Below, piece by piece: positions 9,373 to 18,645 of a stretch of DNA of 64,000 bases. The notes below the pieces were generated by a model. It was not told the origin of the DNA and did not search any database. It was given only the letters and a program-made list of their open reading frames with translations. Both the position numbers and the translations under genes were made by a program. Position 1 is the first letter of the stretch; each line of letters starts with the position of its first letter. This DNA is from Chitinophaga sp. (GTDB lineage: Bacteria; Bacteroidota; Bacteroidia; Chitinophagales; Chitinophagaceae), in the NCBI RefSeq assembly GCF_019236475.1, contig NZ_JAFAIX010000009.1, positions 310,001 through 374,000 of the forward strand. Direction: 5' to 3'.

Positions 9373-10080
9373 TTACCTGATTAATGAGAGATAGCGAGGA
9401 AGCATATTACGCCATGCTGGCCAGTCGTGGGTACTTTCCGGACGTATATCCAGCCAATGGTTGATATCCTTCCTGGTCAGTATGCCAGACATATTTTCAT
9501 TCTGTGTGCGGGTAACATCGTTGTCGGCGACGCCGAGAATGATACCCATACGCCAGAGGGCTTCGTGTTGATTGTCGCGTATAAAATCCACGGGATTACT
9601 ATAATAGACTTGATCGTCATAATAGCCATCCAGCCTGGATTTTATATCAAAAATGCCGCTGAGGGAGAAAAGATAAGATACAATTTCCGGATGACGAAAT
9701 GCAAAAGAGGTGGCATGAAATCCGCCGAAACTGCAACCAGCAGTGATAACCCGGGTATGGCCTGTTTCGGTAGTCATCCTCGGATATATTTCTTCCAGCA
9801 GGAGTTTGTCATAACGTTGATGGTTATACGCTCTTTCAGCGGGTGTGATGTCTTTGTTGTACCAACTACTCGTGTCATAACTATCCGGGCAATATACCCG
9901 AACAATTCCTTCGTCAATAAACCAACTGATAGCCTCTATGAGGCCTCTGTCTTTACTTTCATAATATCTACCCATGGAGGTAGGAAACAATAGGAGCGGA
10001 TAGCCAGCATGCCCGAACACCAACATTTCAAATTCCTGGTCTATGTTGGGGGAATGCCATTTATAGAAATTTTCAATCAC
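9373..10080 (-). CDS. Alpha/beta-hydrolase esterase (COG4947-like); GTG start
   Basis: Nucleophile elbow AGCSFGGFHATSFAFRHPE; LFPTSMGRYYE; C-terminal ESTHDWPAWRNMLP; 3-bp gap to the downstream ATP-grasp gene. Confidence 0.82.
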   Translation of the reverse strand: MIENFYKWHSPNIDQEFEMLVFGHAGYPLLLFPTSMGRYYESKDRGLIEAISWFIDEGIVRVYCPDSYDTSSWYNKDITPAERAYNHQRYDKLLLEEIYPRMTTETGHTRVITAGCSFGGFHATSFAFRHPEIVSYLFSLSGIFDIKSRLDGYYDDQVYYSNPVDFIRDNQHEALWRMGIILGVADNDVTRTQNENMSGILTRKDINHWLDIRPESTHDWPAWRNMLPRYLSLIR

Positions 10081-10142
10081 GGTGCAAGCTTTGTCTAAAT
10101 TTAAAAAATGTTTCGCGAATTGAATATGCGTACCTTCAATTT

Positions 10143-10913
10143 ATGATCTGGAATGATTTCGTTTATGCACCCGGACTGGACCGGGAGGTGCTCCTGGATA
10201 TTTACCAGTTCAGCGAACAGCCGAAAACATTGCTGCTGTTGAATGACGGACAAGAAGTTCGGAAAATGGATATGGCTGCATTATTGGATAACCTACGATT
10301 GCCAGTGGCGGTTGTGGCTATTCATGCAGGTCCAGCGCGATTGCAAGAATACGGCATCGCATCTCAACCCGATTACAACGGAGATGGCGCTAAAGCCGGC
10401 GCCTATACTACGTTTATCAATACCGTTTTACTTCCCGCCCTCTATAATCGTTTTCCTGATTGGAAACCCTTACCAGTGGCCTTTGCAGGCTTTTCCCTGG
10501 GAGGTTTGTCCGCCCTGGATATCGTTTGGCACCATCCGGATATTTTTTCCTTTGCTGGCGTATGTTCTGGCTCCCTTTGGTGGCGAGATGTGCCACTGGG
10601 CCCCGATTACAGCGATGCCAATAACCGTATCATGCACCGATTGATCCGCCAAAGTGCCTATCAACCTGGATTACAGTTTTTCTTCCAATGTGGCACCGAA
10701 GATGAAACCGCTGATCGTAACGGGAATGGCATCATAGACAGCATTGATGATACCAAAGATCTGATCCAAGAGTTGTTATCCAAAGGATATGAAATGGATA
10801 AAGACCTGTGGTATTATGAAATTGCCGGGGGCAGACACGATGCTATCACCTGGGAAAAAGCCCTGACGGCCATGTTGTTGTTGCCTTTTTTCAATGGTCC
10901 GGATAGAAAATAA
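10143..10913 (+). CDS. Esterase-family alpha/beta-hydrolase with an EF-hand-like loop
   Basis: AFAGFSLGGLSALDIVWHHPDIFSFAGVCSGSLWW; GGRHDAITWEKAL; internal DRNGNGIIDSIDD. Confidence 0.85.
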   Translation: MIWNDFVYAPGLDREVLLDIYQFSEQPKTLLLLNDGQEVRKMDMAALLDNLRLPVAVVAIHAGPARLQEYGIASQPDYNGDGAKAGAYTTFINTVLLPALYNRFPDWKPLPVAFAGFSLGGLSALDIVWHHPDIFSFAGVCSGSLWWRDVPLGPDYSDANNRIMHRLIRQSAYQPGLQFFFQCGTEDETADRNGNGIIDSIDDTKDLIQELLSKGYEMDKDLWYYEIAGGRHDAITWEKALTAMLLLPFFNGPDRK

Positions 10914-12345
10914 TAATCTCCACTCTTCTGTTTTTCTGCCTACCCTGACTGGTGCTGTTATCTGCTACTGGTATGGATTCTCCCATCCCGTTAATAGCGG
11001 TGATCGCGGTTTGTGGATGTTTTTGTCGCACATAAGCCGCTACAGAGGCTGCTCTGCGCATACTCAGGTCCATATTATACAGTACTGTTCCTTTATTATC
11101 CGTATGACCGGTGATGGCCAGTTGTATGCCAGGAATGTCTGGGATATGGCGAAGAACGCTATCTAACGAGGCATAAAGGTGTTGATTCAATGCGCTGCTG
11201 TCGAACTTGAAAAGAATATCCGGAATAACGAGGGTATCTGTTTTAGCAACAGGTACTGATTCTTCTTTAGCCGGTTGGCAGCTAATGATTTCCACGGTTT
11301 CTATAGAGTCCATTCCAGGGCGCGGATGCGTATATCCTTTTATCACAAAGTCATCAAAGCTGAACCCCCGGTTATAGACCAGGTATTTTGCCACTTCATT
11401 GGCCCGATCAGTGGCGATAATCTCGTTATACTGGGGATTGGCTTTCAAGTAAGAGTAACCCGATATGAAGATTTTCTCTTTGACATCCTCAGGCTTTACC
11501 GTGAACACGCGTCCTAACTGATCTGCATATACGTGATTGATATCTTTACGATTGCTTCTGAAAAATTCGGGGGAGATGGTCACTGTATCACATTTACCGC
11601 TATGCTGAATTACCCGCAAAGGTAGTTGCAGCTTGGGTTTGAGAGCGGCTTGGTACAAAGAGGTGCTGGGACGTGCATAGGAATGCCGCCAGCGGTCGTT
11701 GTACAGGAGTTTACGGATACTATCGGCCATAGTGGCGTTGTAGGCCTGGCCGTCTAAGGGCGTGATGGCAATACTATCAATATAGCAATAGAGGTCGCGG
11801 GCATTTTTAGGAGAAGAAGGTGCACTGAAATTCCCCATTACGAGGTAGGCATAATTATCTGCTGCCGTGAAGGTGGCCGTTGATTTTATCCATCCTTCCT
11901 TTGGTTTATCGGGAGTGGATTTGGTGAGATGGATAGTAGGCGTAGCGGCCAGTTGTACTGGAATGTCCTGGAAGGTTTCAGTGGTATCCAGTTTTATGTC
12001 AAGGAAAGTTGATGCATTTGATGTATTGAGCCAGAATACTTCCAGTTGATAACGGGTACCTTTCCGTAATGGATTGAGCAACTGCGTTTTATAATAAGGC
12101 CGAAAGCTGGTATTGGCGCGGTTTTCCATGATCAGGGTAATGGAATGATTGTCAGACGCGGTTTCCCCATCATAGATAACTTTACTGAAAAAGGGGGCGG
12201 TGGGATACCAGGCTCTTGGCGCACATCTGGCGGCATATTCGATGCAAATGTTAACTTCATTGAAACCGGGATTGGGAAGCAGATTTTGTGCAGATACGCT
12301 CGTACAGATGCAAAACAACAACAACGTGGTAAGGATAGATTTCAT
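10891..12345 (-). CDS. OmpA-family outer-membrane protein with signal peptide
   Basis: C-terminal OmpA/Pal domain LAITGHTDNKGTVLYNMDLSMRRAASVAAYV...GQKNRRVEIIIFY. Confidence 0.88.
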   Translation of the reverse strand: MKSILTTLLLFCICTSVSAQNLLPNPGFNEVNICIEYAARCAPRAWYPTAPFFSKVIYDGETASDNHSITLIMENRANTSFRPYYKTQLLNPLRKGTRYQLEVFWLNTSNASTFLDIKLDTTETFQDIPVQLAATPTIHLTKSTPDKPKEGWIKSTATFTAADNYAYLVMGNFSAPSSPKNARDLYCYIDSIAITPLDGQAYNATMADSIRKLLYNDRWRHSYARPSTSLYQAALKPKLQLPLRVIQHSGKCDTVTISPEFFRSNRKDINHVYADQLGRVFTVKPEDVKEKIFISGYSYLKANPQYNEIIATDRANEVAKYLVYNRGFSFDDFVIKGYTHPRPGMDSIETVEIISCQPAKEESVPVAKTDTLVIPDILFKFDSSALNQHLYASLDSVLRHIPDIPGIQLAITGHTDNKGTVLYNMDLSMRRAASVAAYVRQKHPQTAITAINGMGESIPVADNSTSQGRQKNRRVEIIIFYPDH

Positions 12346-12436
12346 AAGGGTACTGATTAGCGTCTAAACGTGACAAAATCCGGTTTTATTTTAACAGCGG
12401 CTCGGATTTTAAGATAAATATTAAATTCGTAAAAAC

Positions 12437-13207
12437 TTGAAAACCTTGCAGTTTCCAGTAACTCTTCCAATTGGATCAACCCATTTGCCCCTTCATGCAC
12501 TGACGGAAACCTTGGGTATGTTCATCGGTTTCAGATTCTTTTTATTGCTGAAGAAGCGTCAGGGAGACGCGGTTACTCCGTCCAATCGCATCTGGGCTAT
12601 TATAGGAGCTATTTTTGGCGCACTCTTCGGCAGCCGATTGTTGGGGGCACTGGAAAACCCACCCGAACTCGCGTCTGCCCATAATATCTTACTCTACGTC
12701 TATGCTAGCAAAACCATAGTGGGCGGCCTTCTCGGAGGACTCGCAGGTGTAGAGCTCACCAAAAAGCTGATAAAAGAAACCCGATCCACCGGTGATTTAT
12801 TTGTTTATCCGCTGATACTTGCCATGATGATAGGACGTATCGGGTGCTTTAGCATGGGCGTGTACGAAGAAACCTATGGTTTGCCTACTACGCAGCCATG
12901 GGGCATGTACCTCGGCGATCAGTACCTCCGACATCCTGTAGCCCTATACGAAATCTTATTCCTCGGACTGTTGTGGATTTCGCTGGCATTGCTGGATAGA
13001 AAGGTAGTATTGGTTCAGGGGGCGCGATTTAAGCTGTTCATGGTTGCTTATTTATTATTCCGTTTCTTACTCGATTTCATAAAACCCGGTTACAGGTTTT
13101 CTATTGGTATAGGATCTATACAGATAGCCTGTTTGCTGGGATTACTATATTATCTCCCGGATTTCATTATACCGGGCCGACTCATTGAAAAACGCCATTA
13201 TGCCTGA
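12437..13207 (+). CDS. Divergent prolipoprotein diacylglyceryl transferase (Lgt)-like membrane protein; TTG start
   Basis: Lgt-like topology and motifs (ALFGSRLLGALENP; IVGGLLGGLAGVELTKK; MIGRIGCFSMGVYEETYGLPTTQPWG; HPVALYEI). Confidence 0.75.
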   Translation: MKTLQFPVTLPIGSTHLPLHALTETLGMFIGFRFFLLLKKRQGDAVTPSNRIWAIIGAIFGALFGSRLLGALENPPELASAHNILLYVYASKTIVGGLLGGLAGVELTKKLIKETRSTGDLFVYPLILAMMIGRIGCFSMGVYEETYGLPTTQPWGMYLGDQYLRHPVALYEILFLGLLWISLALLDRKVVLVQGARFKLFMVAYLLFRFLLDFIKPGYRFSIGIGSIQIACLLGLLYYLPDFIIPGRLIEKRHYA

Positions 13208-14630
13208 AAAAAATTACACCTATTATGATTTCACATTGAGCATTTGCAGTACTTGTTTACGCAGAGCAGATGCCAAAGTGATCTTCGAAGACGGAAAAGT
13301 GTTTATGGTAAAACGCTGTCCGGAACATGGAATGGAAAAAGTACTGATTGCGACGGATATTGAGTATTACAAAAATACCCGTAACTACAACAAACCTTCT
13401 GAAGCACCTTTAAAAACCAATACCAATACGCATTACGGATGCCCTTATGATTGCGGATTATGCCAGGATCATGAACAGCATTCTTGTTTGAGTGTTATTG
13501 AACTGACAGACAGATGTAATCTCACCTGTCCTACCTGTTATGCAATGTCCAGTCCGCATTATGGCCGTCATCGTACATTGGAGGAGATCGAGCAGATGTT
13601 GGATATCATCGTTGCCAATGAGGGGCAACCGGATGTGGTACAATTGAGTGGAGGAGAACCGACGCTGCATCCTCAGTTCTTCGAGATATTGGATATTGCC
13701 AAACGTAAGCCTATACGACATCTGATGGTCAATACCAATGGTATTCGTATTGCGAAAGACAAGGAATTCACTGCCCGCCTGGCTACCTATATGCCTAATT
13801 TTGAGATCTACTTACAATTCGATTCTTTCCGACCGGAAGTGCTGGAACGTATGCGTGGTAAGGATTTGACGGATATACGCAAACAGGCGCTGGAAAACCT
13901 GAATGAAGTAAACCTCAGTACAACACTGGTGGTTACGCTCCAGAAAGGGCAAAATGAAGATGAGATGGGGGCTATTATTGATTATGCCCTGAAGCAGCGT
14001 TGTGTGCGTGGCGTTACATTCCAGCCGGTACAGGTGGCGGGCCGTACGGATGATTTTGATCCTGCTACCGATCGTATAACGTTAACGGAAGTACGTCAGC
14101 GGATATTGGAGCAGTCGCCCATCTGGCAGCCGAATGATATTATTCCGGTTCCTTGTAACCCGGATGCATTGGCGATGGCGTATGCCCTGAAAATTGACGG
14201 GGAGGTCTTTCCGCTCACCCGTTATGTAGATCCGGCGGTTTTGCTGAATAACGGAAAAAATACGATTGTATATGAACAAGACGAGCGTTTGCATCAGCAT
14301 GTGCTGAAGATCTTCAGCACGGGGATTTCCACTGATGCCGCTGTCAATGATATGCAGTCGTTATTATGTTGCTTGCCGCAGATACAAGCGCCCGGACTGG
14401 ATTATACCAACCTATTCCGGATAGTGATTATGCGTTTTATTGATGCTTATGATTTTGATGTCAGGGCGATTAAGAAGTCTTGCGTACACATTGTACATAA
14501 AGATGGGCGCATTATTCCATTTGAGACCATGAACCTGTTTTACAGGGACGACAAAGAGGAATACCTGAAAGCATTGCAGATGGAAATGGGTGGCCCAAAG
14601 CGGATGGTATCTCCCGATATAAAATCATAA
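13200..14630 (+). CDS. Radical SAM protein of the MJ0619 / tetraether-synthase-like (COG1964-type) group
   Basis: CSTCLRRADAKVIFEDGKVFMVKRCPEHG N-terminal Cys motif; GCPYDCGLCQDHEQHSC; radical SAM motif DRCNLTCPTCYA; QLSGGEPTLHPQF. ATG at 13200 overlaps the end of the Lgt-like gene. Confidence 0.85.
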   Translation: MPEKNYTYYDFTLSICSTCLRRADAKVIFEDGKVFMVKRCPEHGMEKVLIATDIEYYKNTRNYNKPSEAPLKTNTNTHYGCPYDCGLCQDHEQHSCLSVIELTDRCNLTCPTCYAMSSPHYGRHRTLEEIEQMLDIIVANEGQPDVVQLSGGEPTLHPQFFEILDIAKRKPIRHLMVNTNGIRIAKDKEFTARLATYMPNFEIYLQFDSFRPEVLERMRGKDLTDIRKQALENLNEVNLSTTLVVTLQKGQNEDEMGAIIDYALKQRCVRGVTFQPVQVAGRTDDFDPATDRITLTEVRQRILEQSPIWQPNDIIPVPCNPDALAMAYALKIDGEVFPLTRYVDPAVLLNNGKNTIVYEQDERLHQHVLKIFSTGISTDAAVNDMQSLLCCLPQIQAPGLDYTNLFRIVIMRFIDAYDFDVRAIKKSCVHIVHKDGRIIPFETMNLFYRDDKEEYLKALQMEMGGPKRMVSPDIKS

Positions 14631-14635
14631 AGCCT

Positions 14636-14890
14636 ATGTATATTTTTAGGATGGTTGTTTTGATGACCGGAATACCGCTAGGCTTAGCTGTGATTTTCAT
14701 TTCTACCAAGGAGTTGGAAGGGCTGATAGCAACGGCAATACTGGCGGAGGTAGTGATACCTTCATATATCCTTGGAGCGCTCATACTGGCATTCCTGCGA
14801 AAGAAGGAAATAGCCCAAGCTATGGGATGGAGTGTAGGAATTTTATTGTTGATAGGGTTCTCTTTTTTGGGGCTGCTGGGAATAATGTAG
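14636..14890 (+). CDS. Small membrane protein, copy 1
   Basis: MYIFRMVVLMTGIPLGLAVIFIS...; hydrophobic, 2-3 TM segments; homologous to the next ORF. Confidence 0.7.
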   Translation: MYIFRMVVLMTGIPLGLAVIFISTKELEGLIATAILAEVVIPSYILGALILAFLRKKEIAQAMGWSVGILLLIGFSFLGLLGIM

Positions 14891-14935
14891 GCAGACAGCA
14901 ATGGTTATTATCTCCCAATATAAAATTTAAAGTTT

Positions 14936-15205
14936 ATGAATAATTTCTGGAAGATGACATGTTATATGACCGGCATCCCGCTGGGAATAGCGTTGTTATT
15001 GGGTCTTGTTGGTGGAGAGGATGGATTGGCATCCGCGGCAATTATGGGATTGGCGTTGATACCTATTTATTTTTTTACTATGATCATACTGGCGATTATG
15101 GGTAAGGCGGATGCGGCAAAAGCCATGGCATTGAGTATGGGGTTAATGTTGTTGATTGGGTTATCTATCTGTGGCGCGGTGATGTCTGGGATGAATTTTC
15201 ACTAA
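14936..15205 (+). CDS. Small membrane protein, copy 2 (tandem paralogue)
   Basis: MNNFWKMTCYMTGIPLGIALLLGLV...MGKADAAKAMALSMGLMLLIGLS; parallels copy 1. Confidence 0.7.
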   Translation: MNNFWKMTCYMTGIPLGIALLLGLVGGEDGLASAAIMGLALIPIYFFTMIILAIMGKADAAKAMALSMGLMLLIGLSICGAVMSGMNFH

Positions 15206-15226
15206 TTATCGTAGTGGCTATAAACG

Positions 15227-15260
15227 AAAAGCGGCTGTATCACTTGATACAGCCGCTTTT
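15227..15260. terminator. Bidirectional terminator hairpin between convergent genes
   Basis: AAAAGCGGCTGTATC-ACTT-GATACAGCCGCTTTT, perfect 15-bp stem. Confidence 0.88.
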
Positions 15261-15282
15261 TTTATGGAGATTGAAATAAATC

Positions 15283-18200
15283 TTAGAAAGAATATCTCAG
15301 ACCCAGTTGCATACCCCAAGTGCTCAGGTTAGAAATGTTATTCTGGTAAGCATTGTTTACCAGGTTAGCACCTACGTTAGCCATTTGGTAAGTAACCACG
15401 CCGTTTGCATTTACACCTTTACTAACCAGTGGGTTAGTTACAGTAGTCTGCTGTCTTACGCCCCAGTTTTTGTTCAGGAGGTTAGGCAGGTTCAGCATGT
15501 CTACGCTGAATTGCAGGGTATGACGGGTACCACCTTTGGTAGTCAGGTAGAAGTCCTGCAGGAAGCGGGCATCCAGTCTGTTGTACCAAGGGAGAACGGC
15601 GCCATTTCTGTCAGCGTATTGGCCTTTGTGTTTTTTTAGGTATTTGCTGCTGCTGATGAATTGGTCATAAGCTGCTTGTTGATCAGCAACAGTGAACACT
15701 CTTGCATCAGGTTTACCAGCGTTGTAAGTGAACTGAGTGAAGTTCACATCAGCACCAGTTTTGTAGATGTACATCAGGTCAGCAGAGCTGTTACCGTCAC
15801 CGTTGATATCACCATTGATAACGTAGCTAACGGTAGAGAGGTTAGAACCTTCGTAGAACAGAGACAGGGTAGAAGCGAAGTGCTTAGCATACTCTTTTCT
15901 GTAAGAAACGTTCGCAACTACACGGTGAGGCATAGCGTACTGAGAAGGTCCGAGTTCCAGGGAGTTGGAAGTACCCACGTTAGGGTTAGACTGCCAGATA
16001 GAAGCTGCCTGGTTACCTGGGTTACCAGTTACGTCTTTAGCGTTAGTGTAAGTATAAGCTACGGAACCATACAGACCGTTAGAGAAGGTTTTGCTCAGTT
16101 GACCGGTGAAAGACATAGAGTACCCTTTGTTGGTGTTCTCCATGATAACAACAGTAGTCTGACCTTTATTCAGGTATTTATCTGACTGGTTAGCCAGTAC
16201 ACCATACCAAGGACGGTTATCACCGTTAGCATTCAGTTGTTTGGTTGGTTCCAGCAGGTTCGGGTTACGCATAACAACCGCGTTGATGTCTTTGGTAAAC
16301 ATCGCCTCGAAAGTAGCGGTGAAACCACCACCAAGTGCTTTATCGATACCTAGGTTAGATCTCCAAATCTGAGGGAATTTGAATTTAGGATCGATCAGGG
16401 TAAAGCCTGAAGGTGCTACAGGAGAAGGAGCAGTAGGGAATTTATTCAGGTAAGCGCTTGCATTTGGATTGAAAGTGATTCCAGCCAGATCAGCAGCTTT
16501 GTTCAGTACAACCTGGTTCTGATACATACCAGAGTTGGTAGGCATGTTGGTCAGGTATACGAAAGGAATTTTACCAGTGAAGATACCGGTTCCACCACGA
16601 ACGATCAGGGATTTATCACCCATTACATCCCATCTGAAACCAACTCTTGGAGACAGCATCAGTTTGCTGTTAGGCCATTTACCAGTAGAGAAGTGAGTCA
16701 TGTTACCATCTTTGTCAGGGAAAGACAGTGCAGTGATAGCTGGGTTTTCCAGCGGTTGTTGTGGGTAGATAGGCAGATCAGCGCGTAAACCTACAGTCAA
16801 TTTGAAGTTAGGTTTAACGTTCCACTCATCCTGTACGTAAGCGCCCAGTTGAGCGATTTTCAGGTTAGCAGAGAATACAGAAGAATCGCCTGGTACCAGG
16901 GTATAGGTATTTGCGTAGAAAGCAGGAGTTGCATTGTTCATGAAGTCAGCCAGGGTATTATAGATATAATAGCTGGAAGAACCAGGCATGAACATGTTAC
17001 CTAATTTCTGGTATTCGTAAGAGATACCAGCAGTGAAGGTATGATCACCTTTGTACAGGGTGAAGTTATCAGTAATGTTGAAGATATTATTGATAACATC
17101 GTTGTTGCGGGTGAATGGATCAGTACCAAAGCTGATATAGTTTTTGCCGGTACCATCGAAGATATCTACAGTTGGGAATGGATTGCCCATTGAGAAACGG
17201 GTATCCTGGTTCTTAGTGTAAGTAACGATGAACTGGTTAGACATTCTGTTAGAGAATGCAGAGTTTAATTCCAAGCTACCGGATTTCACCCAGTGGTTAG
17301 TACCATAGTTAGAATTAGCAAAGCCCATAGACTGGTTGCTGAAACGGTTGTTTGGCAGACGAGAGATACCTGAAGCACCACCACCCAGTACAAATGCGTT
17401 ACCAGTTGTTGAGTTAGGAATGGAGCTTAAGTTCAGCATGCTGTTGTCAGAACCTTTGAAATCAGAATATTTCAGGGTCAGTTTGTGAATGCTGTTGATA
17501 TTCCAGTCAACTTTCGCGAGGATCTTATGGTTTTTGGTTTCAAATGCAGGGAAGTTATTGAAGCTTCCTGGATCATAACCATATTTAGATTTCAGGAAAT
17601 CAGACAGTTTCTGCAGAGAGTCAGCAGAAGTAGCAGACATATTTGCAGGACGTGTACCAGTGAAACCTGAAGGAGTTGGCTGCCAGGTTACACCAGGAGC
17701 AGAAGATTTCTCATACTCACCGCTCACGAAGAAGAACAATTTATTCTTAACAATAGCGCCACCGAGGGTACCACCGAATATTTTATTTTCGCTCTTAGGC
17801 AGTGTCAGGGTGTTATCGTGTACTTTAGTACCGTTGAAGCTCTGGTCACGATAGTAACCATAAACGCTACCATGGAAGTCGTTAGTACCACTTTTGGTAA
17901 CAGCATTAATACCAGCACCAGTAAAACCTGATTGTCTTACATCATAAGGAGCGATATTAACAGAGATTTGATCATAAGCGTCCAGAGAAATAGGAGATGC
18001 ACCACCACCTGGTGTTGGGTCACTGCTCAGACCGAAGTTGTTGTTCAGGTTGGCACCATCTACTTGCAGGTTGTTCAGACGACCATCACGGCCACCAAAA
18101 CCGTTACCATTTGCCTGAGGAGTGAGGCGGGTAAAGTCAGTGATGTTTCTAGTTACAGTAGGAAGAGTTTGTAATTGACGGAGGCCTACTACAGTTGATG

Positions 18201-18645
18201 CGCCCGTTTTGTTTTGGTTTAAACTTGCAGATTTGCTACCTACTACATTTACAGTTTTCAATTCTTTACCAGAGGTCATTGTCTGGTTGATAACGAAAGG
18301 TTCGCCCAGGTTGAGGCTGATACCTTCCATAGTGATCGTTGTGAAACCGATGAAAGATATTTCTACCTTGTAAGGGCCGCCGATACGCATGCCCGGAATG
18401 GTGTAGTTACCATCGGTTCTAGTAACTGTACCGTACACTGTACCAGAAGGAACGTGTGTAGCTTTTACAGTGGCGCCGATCAATCCTTCGCCCTTGTCAT
18501 CCTTAATCCTACCCGTGATGCTAGAGGTCGTAACCTGACCAAAGCTGACAAAGGCAAGAAGCATTAAAGAAAATGTTAATAATAATTTTCTTAATCCCAT
18601 GATTTGAGAATTTTGATTCATGGCGCAAAGATGAGCAATTCTCAT
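15283..18645 (-). CDS. TonB-dependent receptor, Oar-like, with carboxypeptidase-regulatory-like N-terminal domain (true start possibly internal, near 18600)
   Basis: SSITGRIKDDKGEGLIGATVKATHVPSGT...; plug LPTVTRNITDFTRLTPQANG; SGTNDFHGSVYGYYRD; C-terminal LGLRYSF. Confidence 0.9.
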   Translation of the reverse strand: MRIAHLCAMNQNSQIMGLRKLLLTFSLMLLAFVSFGQVTTSSITGRIKDDKGEGLIGATVKATHVPSGTVYGTVTRTDGNYTIPGMRIGGPYKVEISFIGFTTITMEGISLNLGEPFVINQTMTSGKELKTVNVVGSKSASLNQNKTGASTVVGLRQLQTLPTVTRNITDFTRLTPQANGNGFGGRDGRLNNLQVDGANLNNNFGLSSDPTPGGGASPISLDAYDQISVNIAPYDVRQSGFTGAGINAVTKSGTNDFHGSVYGYYRDQSFNGTKVHDNTLTLPKSENKIFGGTLGGAIVKNKLFFFVSGEYEKSSAPGVTWQPTPSGFTGTRPANMSATSADSLQKLSDFLKSKYGYDPGSFNNFPAFETKNHKILAKVDWNINSIHKLTLKYSDFKGSDNSMLNLSSIPNSTTGNAFVLGGGASGISRLPNNRFSNQSMGFANSNYGTNHWVKSGSLELNSAFSNRMSNQFIVTYTKNQDTRFSMGNPFPTVDIFDGTGKNYISFGTDPFTRNNDVINNIFNITDNFTLYKGDHTFTAGISYEYQKLGNMFMPGSSSYYIYNTLADFMNNATPAFYANTYTLVPGDSSVFSANLKIAQLGAYVQDEWNVKPNFKLTVGLRADLPIYPQQPLENPAITALSFPDKDGNMTHFSTGKWPNSKLMLSPRVGFRWDVMGDKSLIVRGGTGIFTGKIPFVYLTNMPTNSGMYQNQVVLNKAADLAGITFNPNASAYLNKFPTAPSPVAPSGFTLIDPKFKFPQIWRSNLGIDKALGGGFTATFEAMFTKDINAVVMRNPNLLEPTKQLNANGDNRPWYGVLANQSDKYLNKGQTTVVIMENTNKGYSMSFTGQLSKTFSNGLYGSVAYTYTNAKDVTGNPGNQAASIWQSNPNVGTSNSLELGPSQYAMPHRVVANVSYRKEYAKHFASTLSLFYEGSNLSTVSYVINGDINGDGNSSADLMYIYKTGADVNFTQFTYNAGKPDARVFTVADQQAAYDQFISSSKYLKKHKGQYADRNGAVLPWYNRLDARFLQDFYLTTKGGTRHTLQFSVDMLNLPNLLNKNWGVRQQTTVTNPLVSKGVNANGVVTYQMANVGANLVNNAYQNNISNLSTWGMQLGLRYSF

